Assembly (NCBI GenBank): GCA_019242155.1
Contig: JAFAWA010000409.1
Coordinates: forward strand, 1 to 32,855
Reading direction: 5' to 3'
Length of the DNA: 32,855 bases
From: Terriglobia bacterium
GTDB lineage: Bacteria > Acidobacteriota > Terriglobia > Bryobacterales > Bryobacteraceae
Shown: piece after piece, positions 1 to 6,601 of the stretch
How positions within the stretch are numbered: position 1 is the first letter of the stretch
How the letters are laid out: each line of letters opens with the position of its first letter
Position numbers and translations under genes: made by a program
The notes under the pieces: model-generated
Told to the model about the DNA's origin: nothing
Database searches by the model: none
What the model saw: only the letters and a program-made list of their open reading frames with translations

Positions 1-859
1 TGCCGTGTGCCACTCTGATTCGCTCAAGTAACTCTTCGCGGAGCGGCACTACCAGTTCAGCGGCAGCGGAAGGCGTCGGCGCGCGCAGATCGGCTACAAA
101 ATCCGCGATGGTGAAATCGGTCTCGTGCCCTACGGCTGAAACAGTAGGTACAAGGCTTCCCGCGATGGCGCGCGCTACCGCCTCCTCATTGAACGTCCAC
201 AGGTCTTCGAGCGAACCCCCGCCGCGCCCCACAATCACGAGATCGGCCCAGCGCGTCCGGCTGAAATATTCGATTCCGCGGCGGACCTCCTCGGCCGAGC
301 CCTCGCCTTGCACGAGCGCCGGAAACAGGCGAATGTGCAGTCCCGGAAATCGTCGGCAGAGGATATGAATCAGGTCGGCGATCACGGCTCCGCGGGGAGA
401 GGTGACGATGCCGATGCGGCGCGGAAACCGCGGCAGCGGGCGTTTCCGCTCCGCTAGAAATAGGCCCTCCGCAGCCAGTTTCTTTTTAAGTTGTTCGAAC
501 GCCAGTTGCAGCGCTCCCAAGCCCTGGGGCTCCAGCCCCTCCACTAGGAACTGGTATTCGCCGCGCGCCTCATACACGTCCAAACGGCCGCGCGCCAGCA
601 CTGCCAATCCATCCTGCGGTTTGATCTTCCAATAACGATGCGCGGAACGGAAGGCCACGCAGCGAATCTGGGCCTCCCGTTCTTTCAAAGTGAAGTAGTA
701 ATGGCCGCTGGTGGCAAGGCGGGTTCCCGAAATCTCGCCGCTCACCCAGATTCCGGTAAACTCCGCCGCAAGCACCGCCCCCACAGCGCTGTTCAGTTCG
801 CTCACCGTGTAGATCCGCCGCTCGGGCGAGAGATCGAAATCGAGGGCGAACTGTTCCAC
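1..859 (-). CDS. xseA: Exodeoxyribonuclease VII large subunit (3' part cut by window edge)
   Basis: Nuclease subunit that, with XseB, degrades single-stranded DNA in mismatch and recombination repair in the cytoplasm. 286 codons are visible and the C-terminal coiled-coil part lies outside the window. Seen: an N-terminal OB-fold region (ISGTRLATSGHYYFTLKE and the following strands), then GIVTSPRGAVIADLI, IVGRGGGSLEDLWTFNEE and SAVGHETDFTIADFVADLRA, the family's core motifs with the catalytic Gly-His-Glu-Asp block. The start is the GTG at 859, the only usual start codon between the in-frame upstream TGA and the conserved domain. It lies 21 bases after the stop of the secreted-protein gene, so it is probably the last visible gene of the repair-rich minus-strand operon. 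Confidence 0.95.
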   Translation of the reverse strand, partial: MEQFALDFDLSPERRIYTVSELNSAVGAVLAAEFTGIWVSGEISGTRLATSGHYYFTLKEREAQIRCVAFRSAHRYWKIKPQDGLAVLARGRLDVYEARGEYQFLVEGLEPQGLGALQLAFEQLKKKLAAEGLFLAERKRPLPRFPRRIGIVTSPRGAVIADLIHILCRRFPGLHIRLFPALVQGEGSAEEVRRGIEYFSRTRWADLVIVGRGGGSLEDLWTFNEEAVARAIAGSLVPTVSAVGHETDFTIADFVADLRAPTPSAAAELVVPLREELLERIRVAHG

Positions 860-880
860 CGAGCCTATAGTACCGCGGGC

Positions 881-2266
881 TCAGTTCTTTATCGTCAAAG
901 TGTATGTCGGCGATTGCACACCGTTCACGATCACCACCAGCGGATAATTCCCATCCGCAAGAGGCTTCGGTAGAGTCACATTGATCTGGTAATCGGCTGC
1001 GAATTGACTGATGAAGCCCGAAGCCTGAAGAGCGTTTCCATTCAGCATCACAGTCACGGCGTTGGCGAGAGGAGATCCGCTCTTGGGGCCGGGTTCCTGA
1101 CCTGCGGCCACGGCCGGGCTCGAGGGTCCGAAGCCGGTTCCCCATATAGAAATCGTTTCTCCGGGCTTCGGGGCCACGGTGTTCACTCCAGCGAACGTTC
1201 CGGGTGCCGCGGCAAACGAAAAATCGCCATGCGTAGCGCCCGGTTGATTGTTCGGCCACGGCACCAGCGCCGGGCCGGCGAGATTTACCTGGGTCGAAAA
1301 AGGATCGCTCGTTCCTGCCGCGGTGGTCACCACTACTTGTGCCGGGCCCGCGGGGATATCCGGGGCCTGAACGTTGATCTGGTTCGGACTGATCGCGAAG
1401 ATGTATGCCGGAGCGCCGCCGATGGTTACACTCGTTACATCATCGAGCTCGGTGGGAAGCTTGCCGTCCGGCGTGATGGACTTGCTCCAATCGTCAAACT
1501 GCGTGCTGGTCAGGTTGCTGCCTTTGATCGCTATGAAAGAACCGGGAACAACTCCCGCTATCGAATCGGAAACGGCATTCGAAACACTTGTTATTACCGC
1601 TCGCCCTATGGAAGCGGCGGGTGTGAGGGTATAAGTTGTGGCGTAAATGTGATCACCATTCGGAGTAAGATCCCCGTTGGCCGCGTTCCCCGCTACATAG
1701 AGGGTAATGTTGCCGACGTTAGTTGCAGGCGGTGTCCAATTAAACGAGTAAGTAGCGGAACCGTGGGTCCCCTTGGTAGTTGTGTAACCGGTCAGGCTGT
1801 GCTCGATATACTGCACCGTGTACCCGTCGGGGCAGGTCTGAGGGGTCGAACTTACGTGCTGAAAAACGAAGAGGTTGGGCTGCGAACACATGAGCGTTGT
1901 AAGAGCGTCGCTCGAAGCGAAGGTGCCGGCCATGGTAGTGGGATCGGAACTGAGGCGGGCGCTGAGCTCAAATCCCCATGCGATTTGCGTGCCGGCGGGA
2001 TCCGCGATAGTTACTGTCAAATGCTGTGTTACTCCGGGAGAATAGGTCTGCCCATTCGGAAAATTTACACTTACACTGCCTTGGTGACTTGGATCGTTGG
2101 TGGTTCCCGTGTGGCAGCCGGAGGTGGCGCAGGTCGCGCCGGAGTGCTCCGAGGGCACAGCCACGTATCCGGGATCGGGCCCGAACTCATATGCCCAAAC
2201 CACCACCGGCACTAAACCTAAAAGCACGCCCGCTTTGGCCAGCAGGATTTTACGATTCCTTTCCAC
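881..2266 (-). CDS. Secreted choice-of-anchor/Reeler-like protein with TIGR03437-type C-terminal domain
   Basis: Predicted exported protein of 461 residues; function unknown. The start chosen is the GTG at 2266, preceded by AAAAGGGGAAAAGA and giving a clean signal peptide (basic RNRK, then LLAKAGVLLGLVPVVVWA). The longer open frame to 2584 overlaps mutY and is rejected. After the signal peptide comes a Cys-X4-Cys-His block (CATSGCHTG) of the kind seen in choice-of-anchor V/Reeler-like domains, followed by a beta-rich region of about 170 residues. The second half (from about GRAVITSVSNAVSD to the end) holds IPT-like repeats. It closes with WGTGFGPSSPAV and a YQINVTLP strand, typical of the TIGR03437 C-terminal domain abundant in Solibacter. 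Domain assignment is by recall of motifs. Its position between mutY and xseA looks incidental to repair. Confidence 0.8.
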   Translation of the reverse strand: MERNRKILLAKAGVLLGLVPVVVWAYEFGPDPGYVAVPSEHSGATCATSGCHTGTTNDPSHQGSVSVNFPNGQTYSPGVTQHLTVTIADPAGTQIAWGFELSARLSSDPTTMAGTFASSDALTTLMCSQPNLFVFQHVSSTPQTCPDGYTVQYIEHSLTGYTTTKGTHGSATYSFNWTPPATNVGNITLYVAGNAANGDLTPNGDHIYATTYTLTPAASIGRAVITSVSNAVSDSIAGVVPGSFIAIKGSNLTSTQFDDWSKSITPDGKLPTELDDVTSVTIGGAPAYIFAISPNQINVQAPDIPAGPAQVVVTTAAGTSDPFSTQVNLAGPALVPWPNNQPGATHGDFSFAAAPGTFAGVNTVAPKPGETISIWGTGFGPSSPAVAAGQEPGPKSGSPLANAVTVMLNGNALQASGFISQFAADYQINVTLPKPLADGNYPLVVIVNGVQSPTYTLTIKN

Positions 2267-2361
2267 TCTTTTCCCCTTTTCTAAGAACACTCGATGGAAT
2301 AAAAGCACTCGATCTGAAGTCTTAGATGGATCGCTCTCCGCGGCTGTTACGGAGACAAATG

Positions 2362-3348
2362 TTAAAGAATCGCGGCCAATCTCAATGCTTTTCGGGCGGT
2401 AGTGCTCAACGGAACTCCGCCGATCTCGACTGGTGGGAACCACCGGAAACAATCGCATGCGGCAACAGCCGAGGCGCGCGCCACCGCGAAGGTATAGCGA
2501 TGATGAGTAATGCTGTGCCGGAATGTTCCAATCGTCTCCCGCACCCGCGCGCCGGGAAGATGTTCGGGTGTGGGCAGTTCCCAAAAACCGGCCATCAAGC
2601 GCGCATTCGCTTCCCTGCGCCGCAGCAAGACGCGGCCTCGCCGGCAGATCAACAGCAGAACACTGTCGATGCGCACCGGCGCGGTTTTACGGAGCTTGAC
2701 GGGCAACTGCCCGGCCGTGCCTGCCTGCCGCGCCCGGCACCACGTCGCAATGGGGCAAAGCAGACATAAGGGGTTCCGGGCCAGGCACACAGTAGCGCCC
2801 AGTTCCATCACTGCTTGGTTGAAGGCGGCCGGCTCATGAGGGTCCAACCACCCTTGAATGACGCCGCGAAAATGTTCCCGAATCCGCTCAGAGCTGATGT
2901 CGGCAGCATCGTTTTCAAAGCGCGCGACTACCCGCAGAACGTTCCCGTCGAGCACTGCGTGGGGCAGGCCGAAGGCGATACTGGCAATGGCTGCGGCCGT
3001 ATAATCGCCCACACCGGGGAGGTCGCGAATCGCCTCGTAGCCGCTTGGAAACGCTCCCGCGGCCTGTATCGCGATCGCCGCGCGCCGGAGGTTTCTAGCG
3101 CGCGAGTAGTAGCCCAGGCCGCTCCATACGGCCAGAACATCCTCTTCGCCGGCGTTTGCGAGAACCTCGATGGTGGGAAACCGCGAGAGGAACTTTTCGT
3201 AATAGGGGATCACCGCCTGCGCCCGAGTCTGCTGCAGCATGATCTCGGAAACCCAAATATGATAGGGATCATTCGTGCGACGCCAGGGAAGGTCGCGATG
3301 ACCCTGCCGGTACCACGCAATCAGCGCCTTCGCAATGGGCGGCTTCAC
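2362..3348 (-). CDS. mutY: A/G-specific adenine DNA glycosylase MutY
   Basis: Removes adenine mispaired with 8-oxoguanine or guanine in base-excision repair. From the GTG at 3348 the protein is 328 residues. Seen: catalytic Glu35 in SEIMLQQT, helix-hairpin-helix LPGVGDYTAAAI, catalytic Asp134 in VLDGNV, and a [4Fe-4S] loop C188-X6-C195-X2-C198-X5-C204. A C-terminal NUDIX-like recognition domain follows (LLLRRREANARLMAGFWELPTPE, FRHSITHHRYTF). The GTG at 3348 overlaps the upstream stop by four bases (GTGA), which favours coupled translation. An ATG at 3366 would add six residues and is the alternative. All catalytic and cluster residues are intact. Confidence 0.96.
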   Translation of the reverse strand: MKPPIAKALIAWYRQGHRDLPWRRTNDPYHIWVSEIMLQQTRAQAVIPYYEKFLSRFPTIEVLANAGEEDVLAVWSGLGYYSRARNLRRAAIAIQAAGAFPSGYEAIRDLPGVGDYTAAAIASIAFGLPHAVLDGNVLRVVARFENDAADISSERIREHFRGVIQGWLDPHEPAAFNQAVMELGATVCLARNPLCLLCPIATWCRARQAGTAGQLPVKLRKTAPVRIDSVLLLICRRGRVLLRRREANARLMAGFWELPTPEHLPGARVRETIGTFRHSITHHRYTFAVARASAVAACDCFRWFPPVEIGGVPLSTTARKALRLAAIL

Positions 3349-4163
3349 TCGATGACGCGCAGCCATTCGGCCACGACCGCAAAATCCTGCGGTTCTACGT
3401 CCCAAGGTTCGAACTCGGGGTTCAGCGGTTCGAGCCTTATGCGCTCGTGACGCCACTCGGACTGGTCCTCTCCCCAACCGCCCGAAACCTTTTTACTCGT
3501 GTAACGCTTCACGGTGTAGCGCGCCGTCTCGTCCAGTACGCCGAAGCGCTGGATCAGCAGAATTTTGCCCTGGCGCGAGCCCACCGGATTGAGCCGGAAC
3601 AGGTTCAGGCTGCCATCCGGAATACGAGGCTCCATTGACCGGCCCACCACGTGCGCCACGAAGAGATCCGGGCCCAAACGCAGGCCTTCGGGCGCGCGCA
3701 CCCAATCCTCTTCGGCCGATTCCATCTCTTCTCCCAGGCTGCCGGCCGCTGCACGCAGGCTGTACAGAGGAAGGTGAGTCACGTAGGGCTTTACCTTGAT
3801 AGGCTCCACGTGCTCCGAATAGAGCCGTTCCAACACTCGCGTAAAAGAATCGACCGAGATGGCCTGCCGTTCGCCGATGCGCAGAACGTTGGAGAGGGAA
3901 TCCTCAAGCCCCGCCAAGTATGCCATGGCGCCCAGTTCGTCGACCTGCTCCCGTATGTGCTGCTCGAGCAGTTCGAAGACTTCGGCATCATCCGGGTCGG
4001 CGATATCGGCATAGCTCTGCCGCATTCGGAGCCAGAGGCGGTCATTCGCCACATCCACCAGAAAAACTCCAATGGTTTGCGGCGGCTGACCCGGTAGTGC
4101 GGCTTCGAGAAGAACGTATTCGCCCTCCCGGACCGCGCGAAACGGTACGACGCTAGCCGGCAT
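3345..4163 (-). CDS. LexA/S24-type serine autoprotease with a non-HTH N-terminal domain
   Basis: 272 residues. The C-terminal half is a LexA/UmuD-like (S24) peptidase: Ala140-Gly141 in LRAAAGSLGEE looks like the self-cleavage site, Ser176 in GRSMEPRIPDG is the nucleophile and Lys219 in ARYTVKRY the general base. Spacings of 36 and 43 residues are close to those of LexA. The first 130 residues have no winged-helix or other HTH pattern. They contain IGVFLVDVANDRLWLRM and a later LERLYSEHV, loosely reminiscent of DUF3037 proteins (tentative). ATG start at 4163 with GGAC upstream. It sits directly upstream of mutY with a 4-base overlap, 20 bases after the VWFA gene. It could be a damage-triggered switch acting through protein partners rather than DNA; this is inference. 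Confidence 0.8.
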   Translation of the reverse strand: MPASVVPFRAVREGEYVLLEAALPGQPPQTIGVFLVDVANDRLWLRMRQSYADIADPDDAEVFELLEQHIREQVDELGAMAYLAGLEDSLSNVLRIGERQAISVDSFTRVLERLYSEHVEPIKVKPYVTHLPLYSLRAAAGSLGEEMESAEEDWVRAPEGLRLGPDLFVAHVVGRSMEPRIPDGSLNLFRLNPVGSRQGKILLIQRFGVLDETARYTVKRYTSKKVSGGWGEDQSEWRHERIRLEPLNPEFEPWDVEPQDFAVVAEWLRVIE

Positions 4164-4183
4164 TCAGTTGTCCTATGACTTGC

Positions 4184-5302
4184 TTATCGGGTCGAAATGT
4201 CGGTTCCGTTAGCGGCCGGTACGCCGGAGGGGTAGTAGCCTTTGCGCGCGCGGATGAGCACATCGGGTACATCCACCTCGACTTTGATTCGCCGGAACTG
4301 GCGCGGCTTCTCATCCTGACCCACGTCCGGAATGTAGCGTAATACGTATTGTGTGCTGATGTCTCCCGATAGCGATCCGACCGCATTGATAATGCTTTTG
4401 GAAATCGCCGCTTCGTATCCGCCGGTGCCGACGGTGAACGAGTAACAGCCATCATCGGAAGGATTGCAGAAGTAAGTTCCGACAGCAGTGTCCTTATAAA
4501 TGTTCAGCAGCGGATACTCCACTTTGCCGCCGGTATCCGCCGCTAAGCGCTCGAGCACCGCCCGATCGGGGTTATCGAATCCGTAGGCCGAAGTGCTGAT
4601 ACCGTAAATCGTCACGAGATTGCGCTGGGCCAGCTCGACCACCTCTTCCAGGCTCTTCTTACTCGCGCTATCGTGTCCATCGCCGACGATAACGATGACT
4701 CGCCGCGGCTCGTACGGTTCGCCCTTCACCAGCTCACGCCGCGTGCAGGCCATGTAGATCGAATCGAACAAGGCAGCGCCGCCGCCCGGTTTGAGGTTGC
4801 GGATCTTGTCGGTAATCTTGTCGCCATCCCAGGTTGTGTTGACGGCCAGCTCCGCGTCATTCGCGTACGAGATCAGGTATCCGGTGTATCTCTTATCACC
4901 GGGCAGAAGGTTCCAGACCAGTTCCATGATGGAATCCTGGTACCTCTTCCAGTGAATACGCGTGTTGTTGCTCATATCGAGCAGAAAGCCGATGACTACG
5001 GGCTGCTTTTGCGAGTGGCTGAAAAATTCTATGCGCTGTGGTTTGCCCTCGTCGAGCACGCGGAAATCCTTCGCAGTCAGGTTGGACAGGAACCGGCCCT
5101 TTTGATCGGTCACCGTCACCGGGATGATGACTTCGTTTACGTTTACCTGAATGCGGGTGTCCGGCTGCTCTACTTGCCCGCTGGTTTGCGGCGCGCTCCC
5201 CTCTGGCGTGCCCGGCGCCGGCGCCTGTTGCGGAACCGCAGGCAGAGAAAACAGCAAGGCGCAAAGTAACAGAACCACGGATATGCGAATCATCGTAGAC
5301 AC
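4184..5302 (-). CDS. VWFA-related acidobacterial-type exported protein
   Basis: 372 residues with an N-terminal signal peptide (MIRISVVLLLCALLFSLPAVPQQ). Then comes a beta-sandwich segment typical of the family (VNEVIIPVTVTDQKGRFLSNL, KDFRVLDEGKPQRIEFF) and a von Willebrand A domain from about residue 100 (VVIGFLLDMSNN, GGGAALFDSIYMACTRRE, RVIVIVGDGHDS, TIYGISTSAYGF). It ends in RARKGYYPSG, as TIGR03436-type proteins do. The usual MIDAS DxSxS is DMSNN here, so the last serine is replaced. The start is GTG at 5302 with AAGG upstream; ATG at 5293 is equally possible. It likely works in the periplasm or at the surface in protein contacts; the partner is unknown. It lies 50 bases downstream of the Rid gene. 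Confidence 0.88.
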   Translation of the reverse strand: MSTMIRISVVLLLCALLFSLPAVPQQAPAPGTPEGSAPQTSGQVEQPDTRIQVNVNEVIIPVTVTDQKGRFLSNLTAKDFRVLDEGKPQRIEFFSHSQKQPVVIGFLLDMSNNTRIHWKRYQDSIMELVWNLLPGDKRYTGYLISYANDAELAVNTTWDGDKITDKIRNLKPGGGAALFDSIYMACTRRELVKGEPYEPRRVIVIVGDGHDSASKKSLEEVVELAQRNLVTIYGISTSAYGFDNPDRAVLERLAADTGGKVEYPLLNIYKDTAVGTYFCNPSDDGCYSFTVGTGGYEAAISKSIINAVGSLSGDISTQYVLRYIPDVGQDEKPRQFRRIKVEVDVPDVLIRARKGYYPSGVPAANGTDISTR

Positions 5303-5352
5303 CGCGTTGCCTTATTCTACCTCGCGCCGGCGGGAAGCTGGCAAAGGCAAGC

Positions 5353-6513
5353 TCAGTCCTTGGCGGCGACGGCATCCACGGCGAAACCCGCGTCGGCGGA
5401 AGGAAGCCCTTCAAATTGGAGGGCCGTACCGGCGGGAAAGCTCTCCGGGGTAAAAAACAGCGGAATCTGCCGGCGCACCTGGTCCTCTATGCTGCGGGAC
5501 AAAGGATAGACGCGCAGGAACGCAACATCCTTCAACGATGCGCCCGCAGGCTCTAAGGACTTGCCGAGGCGTTCGAGGGCTAAATGGGCGTCCGAGTCTT
5601 CGAAACCGAACGAAGCCTGCGAGCCCGTCAGGATCACGCGAGGCGAAGCTAAGAGGCTAACCTCGGATGTTTCCCGCGCCGAAGCACCAGGTCCGTTCCG
5701 GAAGGCTAACCGGCGGCCGCTTTCGCGAAGGCCGGCCACAGCTTCACACGCGGCCATGGCGCGCTGCGGCGCACGCTGCGGCTGTACGTAATCCAATGCC
5801 GCCTTCGGGTATTCCGACTGCACGCTATCGCGAATGCCGTTTAACTTATCGAGCGAGCTCAAAAAACACGTGACTCGCAACACGTCCCCGGGGGCCGCGG
5901 CCGCGAGCTGAACCGCGTTTTTCAAATCCGCGAGCGACTTTGCAAGCAGCGGCGCCACAGGCTCCTGGGGGTCGTCCGAAAACGCCGGCTGGGCCGAGAA
6001 GAAGGCGAGCCCTCCAGGATAGAGTTCTCTTTTGCCGTTGGCCACCGCTTCCAGTTCGATTTGAGCACCGGGCAGCGCAAGCCCGCCGGCCAAAATCAGG
6101 CTCAAAGCGGGTAACGGCTGGTGCCGCTCGGTGAACATTTCACTTACCAGTTCGCGCACGCGCCGCAAGTCCCCGGAGCCGGCCACAAACGCTCGGATGT
6201 GCAGAACGGGGTTGCCCGCGCACTCCCGCTCCAGGCTGCGCAGGGCGTCGCGGACCTGCTGGGAAAGCAATCCCTTGGCCGCGAGCGGCGTTACGTGAAA
6301 GGTTAAGTGCCGGGTCTCGCCGACAACCGCGGCAGGAAGGTCTTTGGGAAGCGGAAGAGCTTGCGTCTCCTCTTCCTTCTTCTTCCTGGCGGCGAGTCCG
6401 GTAGCCGCTGCGAGAGATGCCACTAGGGCCAGCGCCAGCAGCTTTCGCGTATTCGCCGATAATTCCCTAACCCGCCACGTACAACCGATTATACCGGACG
6501 GTGCGCCGGCCAA
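5353..6513 (-). CDS. Exported protein with three tandem Rid (YjgF/YER057c)-like domains
   Basis: About 386 residues from the TTG at 6513; the true start is uncertain. No ATG or GTG precedes the hydrophobic segment KLLALALVASLAAATGLA, and a perfect TATAAT lies inside the 5' part of the open frame, so a shorter start is possible. Three Rid-like modules can be traced. The first runs from HLTFHVTPLAAKG to IELEAVA, the second from ELYPGGLAFFSAQPAF to MAACEAVAGL, the third from PRVILTGSQASFGF to FAVDAVAAKD. Each shows the alternating long-helix and strand pattern (DLKNAVQLAAAAPGDVLRVTCFLSSLDKLNGI is the clearest). The arginine that binds the substrate carboxylate in RidA seems to survive only in the second module (APQRAMAACEAV). 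Deaminase activity is therefore doubtful. It is divergent from pdxR. Confidence 0.72.
   Translation of the reverse strand: MAGAPSGIIGCTWRVRELSANTRKLLALALVASLAAATGLAARKKKEEETQALPLPKDLPAAVVGETRHLTFHVTPLAAKGLLSQQVRDALRSLERECAGNPVLHIRAFVAGSGDLRRVRELVSEMFTERHQPLPALSLILAGGLALPGAQIELEAVANGKRELYPGGLAFFSAQPAFSDDPQEPVAPLLAKSLADLKNAVQLAAAAPGDVLRVTCFLSSLDKLNGIRDSVQSEYPKAALDYVQPQRAPQRAMAACEAVAGLRESGRRLAFRNGPGASARETSEVSLLASPRVILTGSQASFGFEDSDAHLALERLGKSLEPAGASLKDVAFLRVYPLSRSIEDQVRRQIPLFFTPESFPAGTALQFEGLPSADAGFAVDAVAAKD
6488..6493 (-). promoter_or_regulatory. Candidate -10 box (TATAAT) for the minus-strand operon
   Basis: Reading on the minus strand gives a perfect TATAAT. The -35 region is weak (AATTTG or ATTTGG at 16-17 bases, TTGGCC at 14), so an activator may be needed. 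It lies just beside the direct repeats between this operon and pdxR, and transcription would start near 6480, inside the longest open frame of the Rid gene. Confidence 0.45.
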
Positions 6514-6520
6514 ATTACGA

Positions 6521-6573
6521 AACGAACTCAAACACTGAGGAGCGAACCAAAATCTGACGAGCAAACCCAAATC
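6521..6573. promoter_or_regulatory. Direct repeats in the rid/pdxR divergent region, candidate PdxR operator
   Basis: GAGCGAACCAAAATC (6540-6554) and GAGCAAACCCAAATC (6559-6573) match at 13 of 15 positions with a 19-base period. A weaker third copy (CGAACTCAAAC, around 6523-6533) continues the series upstream at a similar step. Repeats spaced by about two helical turns suit a dimeric MocR/PdxR regulator, whose known operators contain direct repeats. The site lies between the divergent -10 candidates at 6488-6493 (minus) and 6601-6606 (plus). Binding by the neighbouring regulator is inferred. Confidence 0.5.
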
Positions 6574-6601
6574 GAGCCGAGGCCGCCGCTCCCCATCCAA
6601 T

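Noticed and set aside
570-1259. 229-codon minus-strand frame across the xseA start
   Set aside because: Out of frame with both xseA and the upstream gene; basic low-complexity translation typical of a GC-rich shadow.
1004-2215. 403-codon plus-strand open frame
   Set aside because: It is antisense to the secreted TIGR03437-type gene, whose signal peptide and domains are clear; the plus frame has no recognisable domain or ribosome site.
2267-2584. N-terminal extension of the secreted-protein gene
   Set aside because: Would overlap mutY by over 200 bases and bury the signal peptide; GTG 2266 has a ribosome site and gives a normal export signal.
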